A DNA stretch of 64,000 nucleotides, taken from NCBI GenBank assembly GCA_018335755.1, contig JAGXRK010000061.1:70646-134645 (forward strand), in the 5' to 3' direction. This document shows positions 54,340-63,442 of the stretch, piece after piece (the first letter of the stretch is position 1; every line of letters begins with the position of its first letter). Source of the DNA: Ignavibacterium sp. Its GTDB lineage: Bacteria; Bacteroidota; Ignavibacteria; Ignavibacteriales; Ignavibacteriaceae. The notes below the pieces were generated by a model that ran no database searches, was not told the DNA's origin, and saw only the letters and a program-made list of their open reading frames with translations. The translations under genes were made by a program, and so were the position numbers.

Positions 54340-54376
54340 ATATCCTGGCTGAGGAATTGAAGTTCTGAGTAAAGGA

Positions 54377-54427
54377 ATTATGGAATAGTGACAATCAATC
54401 AATTTACTCACTCCACTATTCCATAAT
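54377..54427. terminator. long-loop inverted repeat between pabA-like and ridA genes
   Basis: ATTATGGAATAGTG (54377-54390) and CACTATTCCATAAT (54414-54427) are perfect 14-bp complements with a 23-nt loop, midway between two convergent genes. It could end transcription from either side. No clear T-run is present. Confidence 0.5.
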
Positions 54428-54458
54428 CCAGAAGATTAAGAATTAAACTGTAACTAAA

Positions 54459-54917
54459 TTACTCCTTAACTTTTACAATCATCTCAATTTCAACCGGTGC
54501 ATTAATTGGCAGTCCGCTTACACCAACAGCGCTTCGTGCATGTAAACCTTTTTCTCCAAATATTTTTCCAATCAGTTCAGATGCACCGTTAGCAATTTTT
54601 GGTTGAGCTGAATATCCATCTTTATTGTTAACAAAAACAGTAAGTTTAACAACATCTTCAATTTTATCTAAGTTACCAATAACACTTTTTATTGCCGCCA
54701 GACAATTTAATGCACAGATTTCTGCTGCCTTTTGTCCTTCTTCTTCACTCAAATCTGCACCAACTTTACCGGCATATTTTAACTTGCCATCAACTAATGG
54801 AACTTGTCCTGATGTCATAATAAGGTTTCCAATTCGTTTAGCAGGGATATAAGCAGCAAGTGGTTTTGCTGCTTCCGGTACTTCAAAACCAAGTTCTTTG
54901 ATTTTTTCCTCAATCAT
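54459..54917 (-). CDS. RidA family enamine/imine deaminase
   Basis: A 152-residue RidA/YjgF protein that hydrolyses reactive enamine/imine intermediates of PLP enzymes. The family pattern IGNLIMTSGQVPLVDGKL, CALNCLAAIKSVIG, VKLTVFVNNKDGYSAQP and RSAVGVSGLPINAPVEIEMI is complete, including the active-site Arg of HARSAVG. It is divergent from mazG by 75 bp. Confidence 0.93.
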   Translation of the reverse strand: MIEEKIKELGFEVPEAAKPLAAYIPAKRIGNLIMTSGQVPLVDGKLKYAGKVGADLSEEEGQKAAEICALNCLAAIKSVIGNLDKIEDVVKLTVFVNNKDGYSAQPKIANGASELIGKIFGEKGLHARSAVGVSGLPINAPVEIEMIVKVKE

Positions 54918-54992
54918 TTTTTCTCCGTTATATACTGTGATTAATTTTGTTAAATTTGCGGGTCTATTTCAAAACCCACAAAAAGGATAATA

Positions 54993-55796
54993 ATGACACA
55001 GACCAAATTTAATGATTTCGTTGACATTGTTAAACGATTACGCAAAGAATGTCCATGGGATAGAGAGCAAACAAATGACTCAATTAAAGCAAATACTATC
55101 GAAGAAGCTTATGAAGTTGTAGAGGCAATTGATCAAAAAGATTATGAAGAACTTAAAAAAGAACTGGGCGATTTATTACTCCATGTGGTCTTTCATACTG
55201 TAATAGTTGAAGAACAAAATAAATTTAATATTAATGATGTAATAGATTCTATTCAAACAAAACTTATTCGCAGGCATCCACACGTATTTGGTAAAAAGAA
55301 AGTAAATGGTTCAGAAGAAGTGAAAAAAAACTGGGAAGAAATTAAACTTGAAGAAGGCAGGGAAAATTTGTTAGAAGGCATTCCGGAAAGTCTTCCAGCC
55401 CTTCAAAGAGCGCACAGATTGCAGGAAAAAGCCGCAAAGGTAGGTTTTGACTGGGAAAAGAAAGAAGACGTCTGGGGCAAGGTTATAGAAGAAATTCAGG
55501 AAATGCACGAGATTGAACAAATATTAGCTAAATCTCCGGATATAAAAACTACTGACGAATTAAGAGGAAAGCTGGAGAAAGAAGTTGGTGATGTTTTTTT
55601 TGCAATGGTTAACTATGCAAGATTCTTAAATATAAATCCGGAAGATGCCTTAAGAAAGACGAACAGAAAATTCATCAAACGTTTTTCTTATGTTGAAAAT
55701 AAGATAAAGGAAACGGGCAGAAATATAAGTCAATCAAATCTTTCTGAGATGGATAAATTCTGGGAGGAGAGTAAAAAATTGCCGGAGTTTAATTAA
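54993..55796 (+). CDS. mazG: nucleoside triphosphate pyrophosphohydrolase MazG
   Basis: A 267-residue MazG with two tandem MazG domains. The first has RKECPWDREQTNDSIKANTIEEAYEVVEAI and ELGDLLLHVVFH, with the metal-binding E-E-x-x-E; the second has KLEKEVGDVFFAMVNYARF. It hydrolyses non-canonical or excess nucleoside triphosphates. Its stop overlaps the convergent phoH end by 8 nt. A TAnnTTTG-like octamer (TAAATTTG, 54951-54958) lies 35 bp upstream. Confidence 0.94.
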   Translation: MTQTKFNDFVDIVKRLRKECPWDREQTNDSIKANTIEEAYEVVEAIDQKDYEELKKELGDLLLHVVFHTVIVEEQNKFNINDVIDSIQTKLIRRHPHVFGKKKVNGSEEVKKNWEEIKLEEGRENLLEGIPESLPALQRAHRLQEKAAKVGFDWEKKEDVWGKVIEEIQEMHEIEQILAKSPDIKTTDELRGKLEKEVGDVFFAMVNYARFLNINPEDALRKTNRKFIKRFSYVENKIKETGRNISQSNLSEMDKFWEESKKLPEFN

Positions 55797-56766
55797 GTTT
55801 TTTACCGTTACCATTATTCTCATTAAACTTTTCATAAGCATCAATAATATCTTTAACCAATCGATGCCTTACAACATCCTCTTTATCAAAATAGGCAAAA
55901 CCCACTCCCTGTATTCCATTAAGAATTTCTTTGGCTTGAACGAGACCGCTTCTGGATTTAACAGGAAGATCTATTTGTGTGATATCTCCGGTAATTATTG
56001 CCCTTGAATTAGCTCCCAGTCTTGTTAAAAACATTTTCATTTGAACATCAGTGGCATTCTGTGCTTCATCTAGAATGACAAAAGCATTATTAAGTGTTCT
56101 GCCACGCATATAAGCCAATGGGACAATTTCAATCACACGCTTCTCAAGATATCCTTTAAGTTTTTCAGATGGCATCATATCGTCGAGAGCATCGTAGAGA
56201 GGTCTCAGATAAGGATCAATTTTTTCCTGAAAATCGCCGGGTAAAAACCCCAGACTCTCACCTGCTTCAACAGCAGGTCTGGCAAGCACTATTTTTTTAA
56301 TGACTCCTCTTTTAAGAGCTGAGACGGCTATTGCTACAGCAAGATATGTTTTTCCTGTTCCTGCAGGACCAATGGCAAAACAAATATCATTTTTTGCAGC
56401 AATCTGCAGGTACTTCCTTTGTCCTGGATTTTTAGCTTTTACAACTTCGTTTTTAGTATATAAGACAATCGAATCGAAATCATCTTCGCTTATGACTTCT
56501 TTACCTTCAAGAGTTAAGTCAAGAATAGTTCTAACATCATCAGGCTCTAGTCTCCCGCTTGTATTAAGAACGTAAACCAATTCTTTGATGATTTTTTCAA
56601 TTTGCTCAACTTCTTCAAGAACACCTTTAATATTAAAAATATCACCGCGAACCGTAATAGTAGAATTAAACCGTTCTTCAAGTAATTGCAGATTGCTGTC
56701 ATTTGCACCTAACAGTGACACCATATCTACATTGGGAAGTGTGAGTTTTTTTTCTGCGACAGTCAT
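55789..56766 (-). CDS. PhoH family ATPase
   Basis: A 325-residue PhoH-type ATPase with an N-terminal KH-like domain (about 1-90) and a C-terminal RecD-like P-loop ATPase. Walker A GPAGTGKTYLA and Walker B VILDEAQNA are present, with ALKRGVIKKIVLARPAVEAGESLGFLPG between. Members act on RNA, possibly with YbeY and RNA processing. Length is typical. The end overlaps mazG's end by 8 nt. A terminator of the upstream gene lies just before its start codon. Confidence 0.92.
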   Translation of the reverse strand: MTVAEKKLTLPNVDMVSLLGANDSNLQLLEERFNSTITVRGDIFNIKGVLEEVEQIEKIIKELVYVLNTSGRLEPDDVRTILDLTLEGKEVISEDDFDSIVLYTKNEVVKAKNPGQRKYLQIAAKNDICFAIGPAGTGKTYLAVAIAVSALKRGVIKKIVLARPAVEAGESLGFLPGDFQEKIDPYLRPLYDALDDMMPSEKLKGYLEKRVIEIVPLAYMRGRTLNNAFVILDEAQNATDVQMKMFLTRLGANSRAIITGDITQIDLPVKSRSGLVQAKEILNGIQGVGFAYFDKEDVVRHRLVKDIIDAYEKFNENNGNGKKLN

Positions 56767-56786
56767 AGAAAGTTTAAATATAAAAA

Positions 56787-56816
56787 GCCCTTATCCGGAT
56801 AAATCGGGACAAGGGC
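56787..56816 (-). terminator. intrinsic terminator of the LysM-gene operon
   Basis: Arms GCCCTT (56787-56792) and AAGGGC (56811-56816) with an inner TCC/GGA pairing; on the minus strand a run of T (CTTTTTATATTT) follows. It ends the lipoprotein-LysM transcript just before phoH. Confidence 0.75.
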
Positions 56817-56844
56817 CTGAACTATTTGAAAAACTTCTGCTCAA

Positions 56845-57513
56845 CTATTGAACAGGAGCAGGCTTATAGTTTCTTCTTAATCTTTCGTATTTAGCTTTTT
56901 CTTCTTCAGATAACTGAGGAACTTTAAATACTTGTTTAGGATAAATTAAATCAGGATTTTTTATCTGATCTCTGTTTGCATTATAGATAACCGGCCATGC
57001 AAAGCCATTACCATAATGTTCTTGTTTGCGAGCGATTCCCCAAAGATGGTCACCTCTAACAACGGTGTACATAATGTCCTTTGGTTCCTCTACCCAAGCG
57101 TCGAGAGTTTTCTGAAGATCTACATGAACTTTATTAAAAAATTCAGGTAAAGCACTGATCTTGTTCATTTTAAGTGCGTTAAGATCAGCTTGTCTGTCTG
57201 CTTTAGGACCTTCTTTTCTGTTAATTTTACCATTAAGTTCATTAAGAGCTTTTCTGAAATTATCAATGTCAGCCCTGTTAGCGCCAACCATCTGATAAAG
57301 TTCATCAATACATTCTTCAGGATCACCTAAAGCCTGTGATTTAAGATTTTCAATGTCTGATTTAAGAGTATTAATTTCACTCATCAGAGCATCTTTTTTA
57401 GCCGCTAGCCGGCTCATTTCTGCTTCCCATTCTTTTACAGACATTTCCTGTGCAAAGGTAAGTCCTGCAAAAAGAACAAGGGAAATAACAACTAAAATAT
57501 TTCTGAAATTCAT
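56845..57513 (-). CDS. secreted coiled-coil LysM protein
   Basis: A 222-residue protein. The signal peptide (IVVISLVLFAGLTFAQ-like) is followed by a coiled-coil (about 25-110, KEWEAEMSRLAAKKDALMSEI) and a LysM domain (YTVVRGDHLWGIARKQEHYG, NPDLIYPKQVFKVP), which binds peptidoglycan. The ATG at 57513 with GGAGG upstream is the start, although the open frame extends to 57534. It follows the small lipoprotein by 36 bp, so both are likely envelope partners. Confidence 0.85.
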   Translation of the reverse strand: MNFRNILVVISLVLFAGLTFAQEMSVKEWEAEMSRLAAKKDALMSEINTLKSDIENLKSQALGDPEECIDELYQMVGANRADIDNFRKALNELNGKINRKEGPKADRQADLNALKMNKISALPEFFNKVHVDLQKTLDAWVEEPKDIMYTVVRGDHLWGIARKQEHYGNGFAWPVIYNANRDQIKNPDLIYPKQVFKVPQLSEEEKAKYERLRRNYKPAPVQ

Positions 57514-57549
57514 TTGAATTACCTCCGTAATCAATTTATTGTTAAAAAA

Positions 57550-57825
57550 TTATTTGGGAAGTTTTTCAAGGTTAGCCCTTGTTTCTTCTTTTTGCTTTTC
57601 ACATTCAGCCATTTTTCTATTTATATCCTGAATGTCTTTTTCTAATTTTGCTCTTTGATCTTTAAGGCTGTTAGCCTCAGCTTCCAGAGACTTAACTTCG
57701 TTTCTGAGAGCATCGAGTTCAGCTAACTGAGCTTCACTCAAGCCACCACATCCACTTAGGAAAGCGGTGGTCAATGCCAAACTGCCAATCACAAAGGCAG
57801 TTTTGAGCGATTTTGTTATGTTCAT
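57550..57825 (-). CDS. small coiled-coil lipoprotein
   Basis: A 91-residue lipoprotein: signal with lipobox (TTAFLSGCGG, Cys at about 26), then a single long coiled coil (ALRNEVKSLEAEANSLKDQRAKLEKDIQD). GGAGG lies ahead of the ATG. The arrangement resembles Lpp-like or OmpA-interacting small lipoproteins that connect envelope layers. It is the first gene of a two-gene operon with the LysM protein. Confidence 0.85.
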   Translation of the reverse strand: MNITKSLKTAFVIGSLALTTAFLSGCGGLSEAQLAELDALRNEVKSLEAEANSLKDQRAKLEKDIQDINRKMAECEKQKEETRANLEKLPK

Positions 57826-57991
57826 CCTTAACCTCCGATAAATAAGTTATTTTGTTAATGTTACACGATCGATTAAATGTGAGTTCTAATTTAGTAAAAA
57901 GAAAGATAACTGTAAATATTAAAAAGTATGTTTTTTTAAATTTTCTAATAAAAATGTAACGATTTAACACATAATTAACAATTAAGGGTTA

Positions 57992-58678
57992 TCAAATCAG
58001 TCTTTTTTCTACAAAACTTGTGTAGTTATTACCGGCCAGAATTATATGATCATAAACCGGGATATCCATAATTTTACCCGATTCAACTAGTTTTTTTGTA
58101 ATTGCTATATCTTCATTGCTAGGGTCAGGATTGCCGCTTGGATGATTATGTAACAGAATTATGCTTGCTGCATTTTGTTCCAATGCAGTTTTAAATATTT
58201 CTCTTGGATGCACAACGCTGGAATTTAAATTACCAACTGATATTGTATCATAAGCAATAATCTTATTTGCAGAATTAAGACAAACAACCATAAATCTTTC
58301 TTTAACTTCATCCCTGAATAAAGGTATAAAAAAATTTGCAACATCTTCTGGTGATGTAACTCGTTTATTTGAAAGCCATTTTTCCTGCGACAATATTCTC
58401 CGGCTCATCTCAAAAGCTGCTAACAGGGTTGCTGCCTTATCTTTCCCAACTCCGGCGTTCTTTCTCAAATCTGACAATGACCTTGTGGCGAGACGTGCAA
58501 GATTTCCTTCTTTTGTTATCATTTCCTGAGCAACAAAAACAACAGATTTACCTTTTGTTCCTGTTCTTAAAAGTATAGCTACTAATTCTGCATCCGTTAA
58601 ACTTTGAGGACCTCGTAGTACTAATTTTTCTCGCGGCCGATCATCTGCAGGTAAATCTTTTATCTTATTCATAATCAT
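57992..58678 (-). CDS. radC: DNA repair protein RadC (JAMM domain)
   Basis: A 228-residue RadC-family protein. An N-terminal helix-hairpin-helix region (ALTDAELVAILLRTG-like, LRKNAGVGKDKAATLLAAFEM) is followed by a JAMM/MPN metalloprotease-like domain with the metal ligands HNHPSGNPDPSNEDI. The function remains uncertain despite the name; many members are associated with mobile elements or repair. Length is normal. GAGGAA precedes the ATG. Confidence 0.9.
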   Translation of the reverse strand: MIMNKIKDLPADDRPREKLVLRGPQSLTDAELVAILLRTGTKGKSVVFVAQEMITKEGNLARLATRSLSDLRKNAGVGKDKAATLLAAFEMSRRILSQEKWLSNKRVTSPEDVANFFIPLFRDEVKERFMVVCLNSANKIIAYDTISVGNLNSSVVHPREIFKTALEQNAASIILLHNHPSGNPDPSNEDIAITKKLVESGKIMDIPVYDHIILAGNNYTSFVEKRLI

Positions 58679-58770
58679 TTTTCCTCTACAAAGAGTATTA
58701 ACTTAAAAGTAAAGCTATCAGAAAGTTAGATCGCTAACATCGTAAGTGCTTTTTACCTAAATTTCTCATA

Positions 58771-60486
58771 TCATCTTCCAGCCCTGAACTTATCAACTAA
58801 TAAAAAAATGCCGTCATTATAACGGACTATATTTAAATATTTATTAATGCGTGATTGATCAAAAGAAATATTATTCTTTAAACCTATGCTATTAATTCCA
58901 GATACCATTTTTAGCGCAATTGCCTTTCTTGTAGGATCAATGTTACGCATTGCCGTTAATAAATACTTGGCAGTATCATATCCATATAAAATATTTCTGT
59001 TTATCTCCCGACCTGTAACACTTTGAAATTCCGAAGCAAATTTATTAAATGTGTCATCATTAAAATCAATATAATAATCGGAAGTAAAAGTCAGTTTGTT
59101 ACTTAGTTCAGGTGAGGTTTCAAATCCTTTAACAAGCATCCAATCCTGATTTCCATAAATAGGCAGATTCAAATTGTTCTGAACCAGTTGGGAAAGAATA
59201 GCAGTAGCATCAGTTTTATCTGCCAGCGGAATATAAATTCCTTCAATTTGGTCAGAGTATGACGAGATATTATTAATCTGTTCACTTATAGAAAAACTAT
59301 TGCTCTGGTATGTTTGGCGAACAGATATTTTTCCTCCCAGTTTTTCAAATTCATCTATAAAATTTGCAGCCAGCTGAGGAGAGTACCCTTCAATGGCATT
59401 AAGGACAGCCATTTGTCTTTTATTTTCTACATAGAAAAGATATTGTGCAAATATTCTTCCTCTTATTGAAAAAGGTGGATTTGCCTGAAAAAAATTATCA
59501 CTTAAACTGGTTAAATCTTCATCTGTTGCTGTAGGTGAAACCATTGGCAGGTCTGAGTTACCGAACTCACTGATTGCAGTTCTTACTTCTTCACTGAATA
59601 TAGGTCCGATTACACATCGAACAGCTGAATTATTCAAAAACTCTTCTTTAATAGCTTTAATATTTTCACTGCTGCCCCGTGTATCCCGAACAAGTATGCC
59701 GATTTTATTTTCCCTTCCCTTATTGTGTTCAGAAACGGCATATTTCACACCTTCCAGAATTTCCTGACCCGCCGAATTCAAGCTTCCGTCTTTATCTTTC
59801 AGTGGAAGCATTACACCTATTAAAATACCTTTATCGCCATAAGACGAAATTGTAGAAGCAGAGTTTCTCAGTCTTTCAGCTTCCTGAAATTCTTCTGAAG
59901 ATGAGTAAGATGTTAATATTTCATGAAAACTGCGTATTGCATTTAAATTATCGTTTTCAAGTAAGTATTTCTTACCAAGTAAAAGTAAAAGAAATGGCTT
60001 TAGTTTTCTGTTTTTTGCTTCTTCCGAATAAGACTTTATTTGTTTTGATGATAAATGATTCAAAGCAATACCCTTTGCAGTTGTTTTGATCAGCACGTTC
60101 TCATCGGAAGAAATGTTATTCTCTAATATTTTCAGAGAAGTACTGAATGAATCTTCATATCTTAATCTGTCATAATTCAATTTGACCTTCAGGTGAAGAA
60201 AATCATTAACATAACTGCCGGTGGAATTTTTAGATAAAAAATCATCTATTTGTTTTTCTGCCTGGGTATACTTAGTCTGATCTATCAATATTTTTGCTAG
60301 AAAGTATTTGGCTGGATTTGTTTTTGGGTTTTCTCTGTAATTATCTATAACCTGATTAAAATACCTCTGTGCTTCCGCAGTTTTTCCTGAATTGTATAAA
60401 GCCAGCGCATTGTTGAATTCACTTTCCTGCGCAAAAACTCCATTGAAAGAAGTTATAACTATTAGGCTAAAAATTATTCTGATCAT
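58771..60486 (-). CDS. LpoA-like TPR plus periplasmic-binding-fold protein
   Basis: A 571-residue secreted protein. After a signal peptide there are TPR repeats (about 25-210; ALALYNSGKTAEAQRYFNQVID, YTQAEKQIDDFLSK) and a type I periplasmic-binding fold (about 225-560) starting ILIGVMLPLKDKDGSLNSAGQEILEG. This order matches LpoA-like and branched-chain amino-acid binding-type proteins. It could activate a penicillin-binding protein or bind a ligand. The neighbouring TPR gene is 6 bp upstream. Confidence 0.8.
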   Translation of the reverse strand: MIRIIFSLIVITSFNGVFAQESEFNNALALYNSGKTAEAQRYFNQVIDNYRENPKTNPAKYFLAKILIDQTKYTQAEKQIDDFLSKNSTGSYVNDFLHLKVKLNYDRLRYEDSFSTSLKILENNISSDENVLIKTTAKGIALNHLSSKQIKSYSEEAKNRKLKPFLLLLLGKKYLLENDNLNAIRSFHEILTSYSSSEEFQEAERLRNSASTISSYGDKGILIGVMLPLKDKDGSLNSAGQEILEGVKYAVSEHNKGRENKIGILVRDTRGSSENIKAIKEEFLNNSAVRCVIGPIFSEEVRTAISEFGNSDLPMVSPTATDEDLTSLSDNFFQANPPFSIRGRIFAQYLFYVENKRQMAVLNAIEGYSPQLAANFIDEFEKLGGKISVRQTYQSNSFSISEQINNISSYSDQIEGIYIPLADKTDATAILSQLVQNNLNLPIYGNQDWMLVKGFETSPELSNKLTFTSDYYIDFNDDTFNKFASEFQSVTGREINRNILYGYDTAKYLLTAMRNIDPTRKAIALKMVSGINSIGLKNNISFDQSRINKYLNIVRYNDGIFLLVDKFRAGR

Positions 60487-60492
60487 TGTTTA

Positions 60493-61395
60493 TTAAACCT
60501 GTTTTTTTTTTGATATAGTATTTATAGCATTAACAGCTGCCTCGTATCCGGGATCTATTTTTAAAGCTAATTCGTAGTAAAGCTGAGCTTTGTTAAAATC
60601 TTTTCGCTTAAATGCCAAAGATGCCATATTCGAATACAACTCAGCTGATAGATCATCACTGTTTTCTACTACTAAATTAAAATATTTTTCTGCTTTCTCT
60701 AATTCATCATTTTTATAATATATCCTGGCAGCCGTTTTAATTATTTCAACATTATTTTTTTTCTTGTGAAGTGCTAAGCTAATTTTCTGCGAAGCATGTG
60801 TCAGCATATCCATTTCCAGATAAAGCTTAGCAAAGAACAAATTTATCTCCCAGTTATTTGAATCTATATATTCATATTTTTCAGCGTATTCAAGTGCCGA
60901 CTTAAAATTACGCAGTTCAAATTCAACTTTTGCAAGAAGAAAAATAACCTGCGGAGTATAATCTTCGTTTTTATAATATTTATACGATTCCTTTAATGGG
61001 TTTATGGCTGATTCAAATTGATTAAGGTTATAATAACATAACCCCTTCCAGTATTGAATTATGGGGAAATCTGCAGAATCGATAAAATACATTACGGCTA
61101 ATGCCTCCCGCCATTTTAAATGGAACAAATAAAATTCTGCAGCCGTAATTAATGCATATTCATTTCGATTATTAATATCCACCATTTTTTCAATTACGGC
61201 AGATGCTTCTTCAATTCTGCCGGTTTTTTCATATAGCTCTACCAGTCTGAAATATGATTCCAAATATGTTTCATCTTCGTTAATAAGCGCAATATATATC
61301 TGAACAGCATGAAGATCATTATCAAGACTTTCATAGCTTGCTGCCAGAGCTAATTTATCCTGAAATTTAAATTCATACATAGAATTTATTCCCAT
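60493..61395 (-). CDS. TPR-repeat protein
   Basis: A 300-residue, mostly helical protein composed of tetratricopeptide repeats, for example [37 protein letters not shown] and [21 protein letters not shown]. It has no signal peptide, so it is probably cytosolic and mediates protein interactions. The start ATG at 61395 overlaps guaA by 10 nt; an ATG at 61380 is possible. It is transcribed with guaA and followed by the LpoA-like gene. Confidence 0.8.
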   Translation of the reverse strand: MGINSMYEFKFQDKLALAASYESLDNDLHAVQIYIALINEDETYLESYFRLVELYEKTGRIEEASAVIEKMVDINNRNEYALITAAEFYLFHLKWREALAVMYFIDSADFPIIQYWKGLCYYNLNQFESAINPLKESYKYYKNEDYTPQVIFLLAKVEFELRNFKSALEYAEKYEYIDSNNWEINLFFAKLYLEMDMLTHASQKISLALHKKKNNVEIIKTAARIYYKNDELEKAEKYFNLVVENSDDLSAELYSNMASLAFKRKDFNKAQLYYELALKIDPGYEAAVNAINTISKKKQV

Positions 61396-62927
61396 TCAAT
61401 AGTCGCCGGCGGTTTTGAACTGATATCATAAACTACTCTGTTTACGCCACGAACTTTATTAATAATTTTATTAGAAACATTTGAAAGAAAATCGTGATCA
61501 AACTGAAACCAATCTGCTGTCATACCGTCAACAGAAGTAACGGCACGAAGTGCAAGAACATATTCGTAAGTTCTCTGATCACCCATTACACCAACAGACT
61601 GAACAGAAAGAAGCACAGCAAATGCCTGCCAGATCTCATCATAAAGCCCTGCTTCTTTAATTGCGCTGATAAAAATATCGTCCGCTTCACGTAATATATC
61701 CAACTTCTGTTTATTTACTTCACCAAGTATTCTTACTGCAAGTCCCGGACCGGGGAAAGGATGTCGTTCGATAAACTCATCGGGAATATCAAGTTCTCTT
61801 CCAACATTTCGTACTTCATCTTTAAACAATTCCCGGAATGGTTCAATAAGCTTAAGATTCATTTTTTCAGGAAGTCCGCCAACATTATGGTGCGACTTGA
61901 TAGTAACCGAAGCCCCTTTTACTGAAACAGATTCGATTACATCCGGATAAAGTGTGCCCTGAACGAGGAATTTAGCATCGCTATGTTTTTTTGCCTGCTC
62001 TTCAAACACTTCTATAAACGTATTTCCAATTATCTTCCGTTTTTTTTCAGGATCTGACACCCCGATCAATCTATTCAGAAATAAATCAGACGCATTGATA
62101 TGAATATGATTAAGATTTAATTTTTCATCGAATAGTTTTCCGATCTTTTCACTTTCGTTTTTTCTCATTAAACCGGTATCAACATGAATGCATATCAGAT
62201 TCTCCCCTATTGCTTTTTTAACAAGAACTGCAGCAACAGTTGAATCTACTCCACCGCTTAGCGCACATATCACCTTATTACTGCCGACATTTTCTTTAAT
62301 TCTATATATGCTGTCGTCAACAAAGTTATGCGGCGTCCAATCACCTTTGCTTCCACAAATTTTGAAAATAAAGTTCTTTATTATCTTACCACCTTCGTCT
62401 GTATGAGCGACTTCCGGATGAAACTGTACACCATATATTTTTCTTTTCTCATCGGATACTGCACAGATAGGAGAATGGTCAGATTTTGCTATAACTCTGA
62501 ATCCTGCCGGAGGATCAGTAAGATAATCACCATGACTCATCCAAACATTAGATTCTTTTTTTACTCCTTCAAAAAGCGGTGATACATCTGAAACTATAAG
62601 TCTTGCTCTGCCGTATTCCCTGTCATTTGCAGAATCAACCTTTCCATTAAGTTTTTTACAGATCAGCTGTAAGCCATAACATATACCGAGTATAGGAATA
62701 TCTAACTCTAATATTCTTTTATCAATATCAGGCGAGTCAATATCATAGACACTCATAGGACCGCCAGAAAGCAATACTCCAACAGGATTTATCTGATTTA
62801 CTTTTTCAAGGGTTATTGTGTGAGGATGGATTTCAGAGTAAACGTTAGCTTCTCTAATTCGACGGGTAATAAGCTGGGTATATTGTGAACCAAAATCTAT
62901 TATCAGTATCGTTTCTCTATTGGGCAT
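61386..62927 (-). CDS. guaA: GMP synthase (glutamine-hydrolysing)
   Basis: A 513-residue GMP synthase, converting XMP to GMP with glutamine. N-terminal glutamine amidotransferase with catalytic Cys in LGICYGLQL and His-Glu in [11 protein letters not shown] pyrophosphatase domain with the P-loop [13 protein letters not shown]-terminal dimerisation domain ending PPATIEWE. All signatures are intact and the length is normal. A terminator of the gcvH gene lies 27 bp upstream of its start. Confidence 0.97.
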   Translation of the reverse strand: MPNRETILIIDFGSQYTQLITRRIREANVYSEIHPHTITLEKVNQINPVGVLLSGGPMSVYDIDSPDIDKRILELDIPILGICYGLQLICKKLNGKVDSANDREYGRARLIVSDVSPLFEGVKKESNVWMSHGDYLTDPPAGFRVIAKSDHSPICAVSDEKRKIYGVQFHPEVAHTDEGGKIIKNFIFKICGSKGDWTPHNFVDDSIYRIKENVGSNKVICALSGGVDSTVAAVLVKKAIGENLICIHVDTGLMRKNESEKIGKLFDEKLNLNHIHINASDLFLNRLIGVSDPEKKRKIIGNTFIEVFEEQAKKHSDAKFLVQGTLYPDVIESVSVKGASVTIKSHHNVGGLPEKMNLKLIEPFRELFKDEVRNVGRELDIPDEFIERHPFPGPGLAVRILGEVNKQKLDILREADDIFISAIKEAGLYDEIWQAFAVLLSVQSVGVMGDQRTYEYVLALRAVTSVDGMTADWFQFDHDFLSNVSNKIINKVRGVNRVVYDISSKPPATIEWE

Positions 62928-62953
62928 ATAAGCTTTCTTTACGATATAAAAAC

Positions 62954-62978
62954 AAAATCCGGCTTTGTGCCGGATTTT
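62954..62978 (-). terminator. terminator downstream of gcvH
   Basis: Perfect 10-bp arms AAAATCCGGC (62954-62963) and GCCGGATTTT (62969-62978) around a 5-nt loop. On the minus strand GTTTTTAT follows, which is a good intrinsic terminator between gcvH and guaA. Confidence 0.85.
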
Positions 62979-63024
62979 AAATAAAGTTTCCCTGCTAAAA
63001 GTAAATTTAAGGGTCTGAAATTAT

Positions 63025-63405
63025 TTATTGACCAATTAAAGATTTATATCCGGCAGCGTCCAATAAATCATTTAACTCAGAAGGATCATTAATTTCAATT
63101 TTCAACATCCATCCTTCGCCGTATGGATCTGTATTTATTGTTTCGGGGTTATTTGCAAGGATGGAGTTTATTTCAATAACTTTTCCTGAAAAAGGTGCAT
63201 ACATATCACTTACAGTTTTTACTGCCTCAATTGTTCCAACTGATTCACCTTTTTTCACTTCACTCAAATTCGGATCGATATCAACAAAAACAACATCCCC
63301 TAACTCTCCCTGGGCATAGTCTGTTACGCCTATTGTACCTGTAGAATCTTCAACGAGTACCCACTCGTGGTCCTTTGTATACTTTAAATTTTCAGGAATA
63401 TTCAT
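63025..63405 (-). CDS. gcvH: glycine cleavage system H protein
   Basis: A 126-residue H protein, the lipoyl carrier of the glycine cleavage complex. The lipoylation region GTIEAVKTVSDMYAPFSGKVIEIN carries the lysine, and the start NLKYTKDHEWV is typical. Other gcv genes are not in the window. It is 37 bp from the upstream biotin carboxylase gene on the same strand, an unusual neighbour, since accB (a similar carrier fold) would be expected there. Confidence 0.94.
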   Translation of the reverse strand: MNIPENLKYTKDHEWVLVEDSTGTIGVTDYAQGELGDVVFVDIDPNLSEVKKGESVGTIEAVKTVSDMYAPFSGKVIEINSILANNPETINTDPYGEGWMLKIEINDPSELNDLLDAAGYKSLIGQ

Positions 63406-63442
63406 TTTAACCTCTGTAAAAAATTATTTCAATATTATGTAA

